A DNA stretch of 64,000 bases from Mycoplasma sp. SG1 (GCF_023612375.1 NZ_CP076852.1:186001-250000); one strand, 5' to 3'. Shown: positions 29,460 to 40,575, numbered from the stretch's first letter. The notes: generated by a model from the letters alone, not told the origin. A program made the numbers and translations.

Positions 29460-30992
29460 ATGAAAGACGATAAAAAGCAATTATTGAAGTCAATAAAATC
29501 AAAAATAACAACTTCTAAAAATAACGATAAAACCGATTTGGATAGAAAAAAAAATATTTTTTCTGAGGATAATCTTAATAACCCACAAAAAGATATTCTT
29601 GGACTTTCTTTAGAAACAGAGAACTTATCTTCTAAAAAAATTCATAGACAAAAAAACAACACTGATATTGACTCTGTTAGTATAGAAGACTTAAATAAAT
29701 CTCATCCATCAAAATTAAATGATGATAAACAACAAATTAAGCGTAAAAAAACTGCTCTTACCAAAGATTTTGATGAAACAGCACATTATAAGGAAGGGAT
29801 GATGCTTGAAGATGTTGATTACAAAACTTTAGAAAAAACAATTGATCAACAAATTGACACTGCAACAAAAAACGAAGATGATCAATTATTAGATGAGAAA
29901 AAATTAACGGACAAAATATTTGGATTTTTTAAAAAACATTTTAAAAATGAGTCCAAAAAAGTTGTTACTTTTGATGAAAACATCGATGAAGAAGTTCAAG
30001 AAGAAATTGAAAGCGAAAATATAGATAACGAACAACAAGCAGTTTCTTCTGCACAAGATGAAGAAGAAAAACTAGATAAAAATATCGCTGCAATAAAAAT
30101 AGACCATTTTACAAAAGGATTTAGTGGTTTCGTTGCTGTTAACAACGCAAACTTTGAAGTTGATCAAGGTGTTATCCATGGTTTTTTAGGACCAAATGGT
30201 TCAGGTAAAACAACAATTATAAAATCAATTATTGGATCATTAATCCCTTCAAGGGGAAAAATTTTAGTATACGGTCATAAAGCAGGGACAGTTAAAGCCA
30301 AGCAATTAATAGGTTATATTCCTGAAGCTGCTAATTTTCCGCGCTATATGAAGGCCCTTGAGTACATAGTTAATATGGCTCGTTTAAGTGGGGTTAATAA
30401 AAATGAGGCGATTAAAATTAGCGAAGGGATTTTAAAAGAGTTAAATATATGACAATTTAGGTTTAAAAGACCAAGTACATTTTCAAGCGGGATGAAGAAA
30501 AAGATTCTTTTAGCTCAAGCGTTAATTCATGATCCACGAATTTTAATTCTTGATGAACCTGCTGAAAATCTAGATCCTTATACAAGAAAAATTCTTTATG
30601 ATGATTTAGTTAAATTAAGAAACAAAGGAAAAACAATATTTATTTCATCACACGTTTTAGCTGAGTTAAATGATATTGTAGATGAAGCGACATTTATAAA
30701 ATATGGACACGTTTTATTCAGTGGTAAAATAAAACCATTGCTTTCTGAAAGATGAGGAGAGTATTTAATTGATAGTACAGATAATAAGCGATTATCAGCA
30801 TTATTAATTAAAAGGGGTATTCCATGCAAACAATCCTTAACTGGGGTTATGGCTAAGATTGGAACTGATTCACAGGTAACATTATTATTGAACGATTTAC
30901 TTGATAAAAACATTTTATTAAAAAATTTTCAAACTCATAAAGTTAATTTACAACAAATTTACAATGAGTGAATAGGAGAAGTCAATGAATAA
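29460..30992 (+). CDS. ABC transporter ATP-binding protein with ~210-residue N-terminal extension
   Basis: The ATPase domain occupies residues ~210-430: Walker A GPNGSGKTT at residues 244-252, signature FSSGMKKKILLAQAL, Walker B ILILDEPAENLDP and switch His in FISSHVLAEL. It resembles the NatA/CcmA-type ATPases of exporters. The N-terminal 210 residues are highly charged (Lys, Asp, Glu, Asn), with little hydrophobic content, and are probably disordered or coiled; most relatives lack them. Two or more Trp are TGA. The gene overlaps the permease start by 8 bases, so the two likely work as one transporter. The substrate cannot be told. Confidence 0.92.
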
Positions 30993-32028
30993 CACAGTAA
31001 ATATTAAGAAAAACACATCTCCTAACATAAACCGGAGATTACAAAAACCTCGGTTTCACTTTCCCGTTTTTCGCTATACTTTCAAAAAAATGATTGTTAG
31101 CTGAAATATGCTATTCTTTGTTATTATTTCTTTTATAATTTCAGGAATATTAATCGGGCTAGGGGTACAACAAAATACTTTAACCATTGAAACGCAACTT
31201 AATAATTTAAAAAATATATTAAATGTTTCTTTTTTCACTATTTTTATCTGCACCATTTATTTAATTTTTATGGCAGTAAAAGCGACCCAAGTTTTTAGAG
31301 ATGAAATTGAGGATGGAACAATTTTATTGGTTTTAAGCAAACCAATTAACAGAAAATCACTTCTTGCTCAAAAATGATGTTCTTACCAATTAATTGGAAT
31401 TATTTTCCTTTTTTCAAATTTATTTTGAATTATCGGTATTTCTAGTTTTTTCGCTACTTTAACAGCGATTGGGCATTTGTTACAAAATATTATTTATATT
31501 TTAATATTTAGTTTGATGTGTCAGTTTATTTTTTCTTCTATATTTTTACTTTTATCATTATCATTTTCAAGCAAAACATTAATTATTATTGCCGTTCTTG
31601 TTGTAATTTTTCTAATATTTTTGAATATTTTAGTTCCTTTATTAACAGTTTCTGATTTAAAGCATTTCTTTAATAATTCATATGGGGTTAAGTCCGTCTC
31701 TAGAGAGGGGTATAACAACTATATGCATCAAGCAAATTTATTTTATTATTTATCTTTTATAAATTTCGGATATCATCTTGAAAATATGTTCAATTTTGTT
31801 ATTAATGGATTTAATTCTGGTTTTGATAATACAAATACAACTGGATTTTTATCACAATTCGGTCATATAGCTTATCCTAAATTTACAATTTTAAAAAGCG
31901 GAGTAATCGCTTTCAAAGGATGAGAAGAATTCATATCTCCAATCCTTTTATATGGAATTTATGGCGGACTAGTTGTTGTCTTTTTAGGTTGATCTTGACT
32001 GGTTCTTAGAAAAAAAGATTTTGTATAA
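30985..32028 (+). CDS. ABC transporter permease (ABC-2 type)
   Basis: The 347-residue product starts MNNTVNIKKNTSPNINRRL, a basic cytosolic end, then shows about six hydrophobic segments (first at ~43-65). The motif FRDEIEDGTILLVLSKPINR is typical of ABC-2 permeases, where the E-x-E-x-G-T segment after the second helix contacts the ATPase. A large loop of ~100 residues lies between the fourth and last helices. It overlaps the ATPase gene and ends before a strong terminator. Substrate unknown. Confidence 0.88.
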
Positions 32029-32062
32029 TCTATATTTCTTTCAGACAAATAATTTCATTTTT

Positions 32063-32104
32063 ATTCCAGATATAATTTTTTTTGAGTATATCTGGAATTT
32101 ATTT
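32063..32104 (+). terminator. Rho-independent terminator after the ABC module
   Basis: A perfect 12-bp stem, ATTCCAGATATA (32063-32074) with TATATCTGGAAT (32087-32098), encloses a T-rich 12-base loop and is followed by a T/A-rich tail. This is the strongest inverted repeat in the window. Confidence 0.85.
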
Positions 32105-32178
32105 ATATAATTAATTTTAACTTAAACTAAAACAAAGTCTAATGCTTATAACCTTTAAGGATCACATAATTTCAACTA

Positions 32179-32628
32179 ATGAACTTTTTTTCATGACTTA
32201 AAAACAAAAAAATAGTTTATATTATAATTGCTATTTTATTTCTGTTATTCTTCTTTCCTGTACCTTGAATTATTGCAATTGTTTTTTTAATTCTTAATTA
32301 CAAATCACACATCAATATACCAGTTTGATTAGATATTATCTTTTGACTATTACCTGTTATTGTTTTAATTATTTTTTGAGTTTCTACTTATTCAGTAAGA
32401 AAAAAAATGTTAAAAGAAATTGAATTTATTAAAGAAAATCAAACATTTGATGATTTATTTTTAGATGAACTAGAAAATCAAGACGATAATTCAAAAGGTG
32501 AATTAGAAATTATTGATATAAATGCAACCGAAGTTCAAGAAGAAGTTAATGTAGAAGCGCAAGAAAAGGAAAAATTATCTGCTAAGAAAAAGACGTTAAA
32601 CGACAAGAAAGAATCAGTTAAAAAATAA
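32179..32628 (+). CDS. Small membrane protein with two helices and a charged tail
   Basis: No family recognised. With TGA as Trp, the 149-residue product starts MNFFSWLKNKKIVYIIIAIL and has two hydrophobic helices (residues ~11-38 and ~50-72), then a cytosolic tail that is first acidic (ENQTFDDLFLDELENQDD) and finally Lys-rich (KEKLSAKKKTLNDKKESVKK). Under the standard code only the tail would be called. It lies after the ABC-module terminator and 35 bases before asnS. Confidence 0.75.
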
Positions 32629-32663
32629 AACTTTAACCTTATAATTTATTTTTTAAACTTAAT

Positions 32664-34076
32664 ATGACAAATACAGTTGAAAGTTCATCTTTTATATTTT
32701 CAAAATTTAAACAAATCCAAGACCAGTTATTGAAAGATAATAATGTTGTTGGCGATTGATCATTCAAAAATTATGTTTTTGTAAAGTCAGTTCGTGAACT
32801 TAAAAAATTATTTTTTATCGATGTAAATGATGGATCAATCATCGATTCCGTTCAAACAGTATTTTTTAAAGATAAATTGTCAAATGAAGAAATAAAACTT
32901 CTAAAATCATTAACAAGTTACTCTGTTATTTATATTGACGCAAAAATAAAATATAATCTCAAAAATAATAATTTTGAATTAATAGGTTCAAGCTTTAAAA
33001 TTAAAAAGATTATTAAAAACAATCCTATTCAAAAACAAGTATTAACTTTAGATTTTTTAAGAACTTATCCAGAATATCGAATTTTTACAAAAACATTTTA
33101 TGCAATTTTTAAAATAAGAAGTAAATTATTTCATTTAATTAATCAGTTCTTGTCAAGCGAAGATTATTTATATGTTAACTCTCCGATTATTACTAATAAC
33201 GATGCAGAAGGAAGCGGAGAAGTGTTTCAAATCAATACAAGCGTTGATCCTAATTTTTTTCAAGATAAAGGGTTTTTAACTGTTTCAGGGCAACTTCATA
33301 TTGAACCTTTTGCGATGGCCTTTGATCAAGTTTATATTTTTTCTCCATGTTTTCGTTCAGAAAAGTCCAACACCTCAAAACATTTAAGTGAATTCTGAAT
33401 GTTAGAGCTTGAAGCAAAAAATAAAAATTCTAAAGATATGATCCTTTTAATGCAAAAAATGATCAATTTTATTGCATCCTACCTCTTAAAAGATTGTCAA
33501 ACTGAGTTAAAACATTTAGCAGAAAAATATGATTCAGCACTTATTGATAGAATTGAAAAATGACAAACCATGAAAATTAATTTTTTAACTTATACAGAAG
33601 CAGTTGAAAAAATTAATGAATATTCAAACAAAAATAAAGTTCCTAATTTAGCTATTAAATGAGGAGAAGATTTAGGTTCTGTTCATGAAAAATTTTTAAC
33701 TTCTACTTTCTTTAATGATGAATTTGTTGCTATTCTACAATTTCCAAAAGAAATTAAACCTTTTTATATGAAAAGCCCTGATACTAATGAACCTGTCTAT
33801 AACTGTTATGATATCATCGCTCCTTTTGTTGGTGAAATCGTTGGAGGAAGCGAAAGAGAGGATGATTTTGAACTTCTAAGAAATAATTTTGAAAAAACTT
33901 CTAAAACAACCGATACTTCAAAAATAGAATGATATTTAAATTTAAGAAATCATGCCTATTACAAATTAGTAGGATTAGGTTTAGGCTTTGAGCGTTTAGT
34001 TATGTTATTTACAGCACAAAGTAATATTAAAGATGTTATTCCTTATCCAAGGTTTTACAATTCTTTTTTAAAATAG
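32664..34076 (+). CDS. asnS: Asparaginyl-tRNA synthetase
   Basis: This class IIb synthetase charges tRNA-Asn directly. The catalytic part has EGSGEVFQI, KGFLTVSGQLHIE, motif 2 FSPCFRSEKSNTSKHLSEFW, and motif 3 GLGLGFERLVMLF. The N-terminal ~110 residues form the OB-fold anticodon domain. The product is 470 residues, a normal length; several Trp are TGA. The absence of Asp-specific features (it has the AsnRS EGSGE and SGQL signatures) supports Asn over Asp. Confidence 0.95.
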
Positions 34077-34114
34077 GATATGATAGTGAAATCAAATTAG
34101 TAAAAAACGTTGGC

Positions 34115-35164
34115 ATGAAACTTACCATAATTTTAGTTTTAAAAAATTACAAAGCATCAAAATTCATTGATTTAAAAACAAAATTATATTTTTTAACAAA
34201 ACTTAATCCGTCGTTTAAGTATCAGTTAATAGTTATAGTTTATGATTGTGATCAAGTCATTGAAAATTTAGTTACTTATCATTTAACTGAAAATTTATCA
34301 AAAAAATGTCAGTCATTTTTTGTTATCACTGTTTTTTCAGAAAAAGATATTAACATCTATCATTCACTGCTTGATAAATACGTTGAAGGTGAATATATTG
34401 AAATTCTTAACCAAAGAGTAATTTTAAATAAAAATTATTTTGATACATTAGGGAAGTTTTTTTTAGCTAATGAAAACAAAAAATATGATATTATTGAATT
34501 TTCTTCATTAATCAAAACGAAAAACTTTTTTTTCTCTTTTGACACTCATCATAATGTTCAATTTGAAAAAAAATCAGCAACTTTTCAACAGCAACTTTTA
34601 ATTGTCTCATCACCCTTTGTTTCAAACAAAGTATTTCGCGTCAAATTTTTAAATAAGTATGGGCTTCTTTGTCATTTCTATAATAATTCAAAAAAATTTT
34701 TATTCATCTATTGTGTTTTAAAATTAGCAGAAGTCTTTATAGTCATTCCTAAAACTTTAATAACACATGAATTTCTTGAAGCACCTGATGATTTTTCCAC
34801 TGCAAGTAGACTTGTTAAAAAAATTAATAGTCTAGAGCAATTGATAGCATATTTTATTTATACAGGCGAGTTATATGTCTATTATTATGAAATAGAATAC
34901 ATGGTTATAAGAGATATTATTGCTTTATTTTTAATTCAATTTTCGTTATATTATCAATCACCATCAAAACAATTTAATCAATTAAGAAAAGAAATTGATA
35001 GTTTAAATATTTTTATCAACACAAATTTTCCTAACTATAATAAAAATTATTATGTTGAAAAATATTTAAATCAAAATATATTTTCTGGTAAATTCTTAGA
35101 ATTTGAAAATTTTTTGCAAATCTTTAAAAACATTTATGAAAGCAAAAGCGGTCAAAATTCTTAG
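34115..35164 (+). CDS. Glycosyltransferase-2-like protein, catalytic residues unclear
   Basis: The 349-residue protein has the layout of a GT-A fold: N-terminal beta strand KLTIILVLKNYKASKF, a middle segment GEYIEILNQRVILNKNYFDTL where family members carry DxD, and SNKVFRVKFLNKYGLLCHF, similar to the 'nKLYxxxLlxk.gl' segment of GT2 enzymes. The DxD itself is not evident (ILNQRV in its place), so activity is doubtful. No TGA or membrane helix is obvious. It may be a diverged or inactive glycosyltransferase; alternative assignments remain open. It is followed after 9 bases by the RDD protein. Confidence 0.55.
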   Translation: MKLTIILVLKNYKASKFIDLKTKLYFLTKLNPSFKYQLIVIVYDCDQVIENLVTYHLTENLSKKCQSFFVITVFSEKDINIYHSLLDKYVEGEYIEILNQRVILNKNYFDTLGKFFLANENKKYDIIEFSSLIKTKNFFFSFDTHHNVQFEKKSATFQQQLLIVSSPFVSNKVFRVKFLNKYGLLCHFYNNSKKFLFIYCVLKLAEVFIVIPKTLITHEFLEAPDDFSTASRLVKKINSLEQLIAYFIYTGELYVYYYEIEYMVIRDIIALFLIQFSLYYQSPSKQFNQLRKEIDSLNIFINTNFPNYNKNYYVEKYLNQNIFSGKFLEFENFLQIFKNIYESKSGQNS

Positions 35165-35173
35165 TTTTTAAAT

Positions 35174-35860
35174 ATGGAAAAAAAGCAAAAATTAATATAC
35201 AATCAAGCCCCAATTAAAATTAGGTTTTTAGCAAATTTATTTGATTATTTTTTAGTATTTTTAATAGGAGCTCTTTTTTGGGCGATTATTTATTTTATTA
35301 CGTTCAATCCTTTTTTAGCTTCTTATATTTCAGGGGCATTTTTTTTCGTTCTTGTTAATCTTTATTTTTGTGGTTTAGATTATTTTTTTCACCAGACAAT
35401 TGGAAAAAAACTTTTAAACATTACGATTATTAAAAATAATGAAGGAGAGAATAATCCAAAAAAAATTTCTTTTTTACAAATTTTAAAACTAGATTTTTTA
35501 TTTTCTATTTATTTTTCAATTAATTTAGTTTGTTCATCATTGATCTATTTATATTTATTTCAACACGACAAACCCCAAACATCTGACACTAAAATATTAT
35601 TGCTTTGCTATCAAATATTTATGACCTTATTTTCTTTTTCTTTGATTTTATGAGGTTTTATCGCCTTAACAATCGCTTTTAATAAAAATAAATCCGGTAT
35701 TCATGAAATTTTCTCTAATTTAAAAATTGTTGTAGTTTCTAAAGTAGATTTAAAAAAAGAAGAAAATAAAAGCGAAGAAAATTATCCAATAGAAAAATTT
35801 CCTGATTTTAATTTTTATGATAAAACAATCACCAAAGACCTTAAGGAAAATAAAAAATAA
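35174..35860 (+). CDS. RDD family membrane protein
   Basis: The 228-residue product has the family signature: Arg in IKIRFLANLFDYFLV with Asp further along the first helix, and TIGKKLLNITIIKNNEG (the TxGKKLL motif). Four hydrophobic segments lie at residues ~18-40, 47-70, ~112-135 and ~145-172, with TGA Trp in the last one. RDD proteins are poorly defined; some relatives act in sodium/proton exchange. A ~55-residue charged tail ends the protein. It closes the asnS-side gene group before the lipoproteins. Confidence 0.8.
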
Positions 35861-35937
35861 TATTTTTTTAAAAATTAATAAAGAAAAAATAAAAACTTAT
35901 AATTATATTTAAAACATTAATCTTAAAATAGCATATT

Positions 35938-36807
35938 ATGAAATTATTCAAAAAAATAACATTATTATTTTGCGCCAGTTTTGCTACGTTAAGTCTTTTT
36001 GCTGGTTGTGGAAATGAAAACAAGAACAATGACAAAGAAATTTTAGCATTAGCTGAAACAGCTTTATTTAACCACGGCTTAAAAGAGTATGCTACAAATG
36101 CATCTAGTAACGTTTTTTCTACAGATATAATAAACCAAATTAATACAGCTACTGGTGGCCCAAAACAGCAATTTTTAACCGATGTTTGAAAATTTCATCA
36201 GGACTTTACAACCACTAAAGATCATGAATCAGTTTTAAAAAACGCCATAGATAGTATTAATAGTGGATTAGACGATCCCTCTAATTTTCCTAATTTCTTA
36301 TCTCAACCTGTTATAAATAAATGGAATGGGTCTACATCTTTTAATCAATTATTTTTTATGCCAGGTATTCCTATCCCAGAAAATAATTTTAGTTACTATT
36401 TTGCTAGTGAATTTAAAACCGTGATTTTAGAACCAGTCTGATTAAATTATGTAAATCATCCAGCTTCTAAAAATTCCACATCAATAATTCAAAAAAATTT
36501 TGAAAAATTAATAAGAGACATTACATCAATAACAATCAAAAGTTGATATCGCACAGTTTGATTCTCAAAATTTAAGACAGATTTTTCTACCCTTTTTATA
36601 AGCATTTACTTTTCAGACGACTTGAAAGAACAAGTTGACACAACTTCTAGTAAAGTTGTTTTCAAAAACGATAACCATTATTTTATTTCTGTTAAATTTC
36701 AAACATCTAGTAGCCGATCACATCCGTTTTGATCACGTCCGTTTAGTGGTATAACTTTTGACTTTAATTCATCGACGTATGTAATAGATAATATCGCTTT
36801 TCAATAA
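35938..36807 (+). CDS. Lipoprotein 1 of the lipoprotein cluster
   Basis: The signal peptide is MKLFKKITLLFCASFATLSLF with lipobox LFAGC, so Cys22-24 region becomes the lipidated N-terminus on the cell surface. The 289-residue product then has a polar start (GNENKNNDKE) and a Ser/Asn/aromatic-rich body with many TGA Trp codons. No known domain is recognised. It shares only the signal peptide and general composition with the seven neighbours. A probable promoter-like TATAAT-poor AT stretch of 77 bases precedes it. Confidence 0.85.
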
Positions 36808-36861
36808 TATATTATTAGAATATTTTTCAAAACTCCTATATATTCCCTATGTATATTTAGG

Positions 36862-37392
36862 ATGAACAATTTTTATTTATCAATTGATTTAGCACTAAAT
36901 AAAACGGGAGTTGTTTTATTATTTAAAGATAAAGTTCATGCATTTAAAATAATTAAAAACAAAACAACCGAATCTTTAGAATCAAAATTAAAAAATTTAG
37001 AGATAAATTTAATTAATTTTATTAATAATACTTTGAATTCAGATAGTCAAGTAATAATATTAATCGAAAAACCATACTTAAAAATATTTAATAACTTAAA
37101 TATAGACACGACTTATAAAATGATTTTTACATTAGGATGAATAGTTAATGCATTAGTAAAGCAAAACATTAAAAAGAAAATCTTTTTAATTAACAATCAA
37201 CAATGAAAAAAATTTTTCAGTCCTCAAAATATGTCAAAAGAAACTACAACAAAAACAATAAATAGTATTTTTTCTCTAGATATAAAACTTAAAGACCATG
37301 ATCTAGCAGATTGTGTAGCTATGTATTATGCATTTAGACATTATAAAGATCAAAAAATTATTAACAAGTTGTGTTTTAGTGATAATTTTTAA
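36862..37392 (+). CDS. RuvC-like Holliday junction resolvase
   Basis: The 176-residue product shows the full RuvC pattern: Asp9 in the first strand (LSIDLALNKTGVVLL), Glu69 in VIILIEKPY, and the C-terminal acidic pair Asp147-x-x-Asp150 in DHDLADCVAMYYAFRHY, preceded by a Lys/Thr-rich segment (FSPQNMSKETTTKTINSIF) like the one before the last motif in RuvC. RuvC cuts four-way DNA junctions. Two Trp are TGA. Mollicutes commonly use RecU or RuvX rather than RuvC, so this could be a RuvC of unusual or phage-like origin. It sits among lipoproteins, not next to ruvAB. Confidence 0.7.
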
Positions 37393-37428
37393 AAAATTAT
37401 ACTTTATAAAAAATTTATTTATTTTGAG

Positions 37429-37434
37429 TATAAT
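37429..37434 (+). promoter_or_regulatory. Putative -10 element for lipoprotein 2
   Basis: TATAAT in the 83-base gap after the RuvC-like gene, 42 bases before the ATG at 37476. Confidence 0.45.
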
Positions 37435-37475
37435 AATACAAAATAAATCTTAGTTTATACTTTTTTTTATTACGA

Positions 37476-38075
37476 ATGAAAAAATTTAAAAAAATATTTT
37501 TATCTTTTGGTTTAGCGACTTTATCTCTTAGTGTTTTCGCTGGTTGCGGATCTAATGATTCTGCAGTGGACTATAATAAACTATTGTCTGATTTTACCAC
37601 TTGAATGAATAAAACTTTTACTCAACAAAATAAAGACAACGATAAGTTTAAACATCCAACAGCTGTTAAAGACATTCTTAATAGTGACCCTAATACTACA
37701 AAGTCAGGATTAGATTTAGGTGTTTTAACTATAGTGGAACCAAACAAACCCGCTCCGCCAAAAAATTTTATGTATCAAAAGGACAATGATGATTATAAGA
37801 TCAGCGGAACTTATCCCTTGCCTAACGTATCTGTTAATTTCTCATCAAAAACCACCAAAGATAAAGATGGTAATCCTATCCCAGATTGAGTAGACTTTAG
37901 TTTTTTTGTAACTGTAACATTTTATAAACCAATTGATTATTTAAAGCAAAACTCAATTTATCTACACTTTCAGTGAAAGGGTAAAGATTTTGAGAATGGT
38001 AAAGATCCATTTAGTAAAATTAGTTTTTTAAAAGATGATAATAGATTTATAAATCAGAGTATCCCTGATCTTTAA
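37476..38075 (+). CDS. Lipoprotein 2 of the cluster
   Basis: MKKFKKIFLSFGLATLSLSV is the start of a lipoprotein signal, with lipobox VFAGC and Cys at ~24. The 199-residue product has a polar, Lys/Asn/Asp-rich first third (NKDNDKFKHPTAVKDILNSD), a proline stretch (PNKPAPP) and a hydrophobic/aromatic second half. No domain recognised. Trp codons are TGA, so the frame appears broken under the standard code. A 151-base gap with TATAAT at 38150 follows. Confidence 0.85.
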
Positions 38076-38149
38076 TTTAATTTCGATTAAAAATTAATTT
38101 TTAAAAGAAAATTATTTAACCGTTTGTTTTTTTTATAAAACTAGTCTAA

Positions 38150-38155
38150 TATAAT
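38150..38155 (+). promoter_or_regulatory. Putative -10 element for lipoprotein 3
   Basis: TATAAT within the 38076-38226 gap, 72 bases upstream of the ATG at 38227. The rest of the gap is AT-rich with short A/T runs and no gene seen. Confidence 0.4.
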
Positions 38156-38226
38156 ATTTAAAAGTATTATTTTTTAAAGCATAGTCTGTTTTACATTTTA
38201 CATTCATTTTTTCTATTCAAATTTTT

Positions 38227-39218
38227 ATGAAATTAAATAAATCAAAGATTTTTAAATTACCATTCTTATCACTGCTAACTTTGCCGTTGTTTTTATTTGC
38301 TGGTTGTAATAATTTTTCTTCTGCTAATTTAGATCCAAAATCAACAATAACTAAATTAACAGATGCTGTTAATATATATATTAACGATAATTTCCATGAT
38401 ACTATTACGCAGTTAATTGCTCAGTTAGAAGATCAAAATAGCAAAAATTCAAAATTTTATTCTCCTTTAATTTTAGAAACTTTAATAAAGCATAAAGATG
38501 ATAAAAACGAATCAAACCTTTTCAGTGTTTATATTACCTATATAAGCGGGTATGCTATTGATTCAGACGGAGACTATGTGTATGCTGGCACTTTAAATAT
38601 TATAGATGGTACTGTAAAATCAAATCCATATACATTAAATTCTTCACTTTTTTGCGGTTTGTTTCTGATAAAGATTTTAAATTACAAGAAAGTGATTTTT
38701 TTACAAATCAACCTCATCAATTATCTATAATGGATTATCAACCCCGTTTTAATAAAAATCAACCGTGGGCAGATTTTGATTTTAACACAAAGACAAAAAC
38801 AGAACCGTTAGTACAAAATTTATTTAATTCCAAAAGTAAAGACAGTATGTCTACTTTGTTATCAAAAAAATTACTAAAACATTGTACAAATAACAATGAG
38901 TGCGTTCAATTGAATACTATTTCTAACAGAGTCGATCTTTGGAATAGTCTTAAAAATTGAGAATCTGGACTTTTTTTAGGGTCAACGGATTTATCTTATT
39001 CAAAAGAAAATAATACATATAGTCTTCCTATGTTAGGCGGATGACTTCAATATTCATGAATTATTCCGAATAGCGATGGATCTTCTAATAAAGAATATAT
39101 CGTAATAACATTCCCTGATTTAGTTTTTCAAACAGATAGTTCTACTAAATGAACTTGAGGATATAAAAAGGATACATATAATTACGGGGCAATCTATTCA
39201 GGAGTTTATTCAAGTTAA
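38227..39218 (+). CDS. Lipoprotein 3 of the cluster, frameshifted
   Basis: The signal MKLNKSKIFKLPFLSLLTLP ends in lipobox LFAGC. The frame used for the first ~140 residues (to PYTLNSSL) stops being plausible at a run of six T (38648-38653). The next frame (RFVSDKDFKLQESDFF...) stays open to TAA 39216-39218 with TGA Trp codons in the style of its neighbours (TKWTWGYKK). One added T joins them into a ~330-residue protein. This could be a base-call error, a decayed gene, or a phase-variable surface protein. A terminator follows at 39242. Confidence 0.8.
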
Positions 39219-39241
39219 AGCATTATGATTTAAAGATTAAT

Positions 39242-39298
39242 ATTCTAATTTTTTAAAAATTAAATAAATTTTTTAAAAATTAGAATTTTTTATTTTTT
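39242..39298 (+). terminator. Terminator after lipoprotein 3
   Basis: ATTCTAATTTTT (39242-39253) pairs with AAAAATTAGAAT (39275-39286), a 12-bp match, then T-rich sequence. A TATAAT (39301-39306) directly downstream is a likely promoter for lipoprotein 4. Confidence 0.75.
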
Positions 39299-39300
39299 AA

Positions 39301-39306
39301 TATAAT
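39301..39306 (+). promoter_or_regulatory. Putative -10 element for lipoprotein 4
   Basis: TATAAT immediately after the lipoprotein 3 terminator, ~100 bases before the ATG at 39407. The leader in between is AT-rich and shows no other element. Confidence 0.45.
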
Positions 39307-39406
39307 ATTTTAAATTGCAAAATATATATTTATAAAAACGTTTGATTTTTACTTTTAGTTAAAAGCAATACTTATTTATTTAAAACCCAATCTTTAAACA
39401 TCATTA

Positions 39407-40508
39407 ATGAAATTTTTTAAAAATAAAAAATTAAACAAATATTCTTTATTTTTTTCTTTATCTTTGCTTCCTTTAACTTTGTTTGCAAGTTGCGGGAGTG
39501 GCGACAATATCAATCCTAATAAACTTTTTGGGAAACTTATATATCAAGCTCATAAAAAGATTTGCGGAGATAATTATTTGTATACTTGCGATTCATCAAA
39601 CATAACTTCATTATTAAGTAGTTATTTAACAGATAATTCTTTTGATAAGCAATTTCAAATACTTGATGATGGTAAATCTGGGGATACAACCAAACAACAC
39701 ACTGATACATTAAAATTACTTCCTTTTATAATTAACGGCTCAATTCCTTATCAATCAGGAGATATTACCCCTGATAGTATCACTTGAGATGGATGATTTC
39801 CGATGGCCCATGGACAAAAATCTTCTAATCCTCTTTCTGATTATTTTGTTTTTAACATAGAGGATAAAAGCTTTACTTTTTATACAACATGATCAGGCAG
39901 TAATAATCCTACATCTAAATCTTTTGAGATCCCAAATGCTAAGTATGACGTAACATTCCATGCAACTTGAGATGATAGTAATAATATTTCAGATTTTAAA
40001 ATCGATAGTATTACAAACGAATCTTATATTAATGACGGTTTTGATAAAAAATGGAGGTCTATCATTCAAAGGCGATGATAAAACTTGAGGGAGTAAAACT
40101 TTTACTCTACCTAAATATATTAAGTCAGATTCAGGTTCAAAGTTAGGTGAAAATGATTTTGTTGATAATTTTAAAAATGAAATTAAAACGGAATATAAAC
40201 TTCCAGACAATTGAAGTGTTAACAAAATTCTTTTTTATAATTTTGAATATAACAAAACAGCGCCAACATCCTCTTCATATAGTGACACCCCTAATATAGA
40301 TCCACCAACTTCATATAATAATTCTTTAAATTATGTTTCTTTTATATTACAAGATAATAGCAATAGTTATTGATATGTTAAATTTAAAGTAACAAACGAC
40401 TTACAAAAACCATCGGGAAAGATCCCAACTTATTCATTTTTAACTTATCCTGATATTCAAACGGCATGAAGTATTAAAAAATTAAACATAAATCCTCCAT
40501 CTGCTTAA
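39407..40508 (+). CDS. Lipoprotein 4 of the cluster, frameshifted
   Basis: The signal peptide MKFFKNKKLNKYSLFFSLSL leads to lipobox LFASC (Ser at the -1 position in place of Gly). The first frame runs to SYINDGFDKK and fails at a run of six A (40046-40051). The next frame reads NGGLSFKGDDKTWGSKTFTL and continues to TAA 40506-40508. Removing one A gives a ~366-residue protein. Composition is Ser/Asp/Lys/aromatic-rich, with no recognised domain. The explanation is the same as for lipoprotein 3: error, decay or phase variation. Confidence 0.8.
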
Positions 40509-40575
40509 TGCAAAAAATAGTTGGTCGGTTTATAATAACAATACATTATTTAAAGAAGATTCCTATTTATTACTA

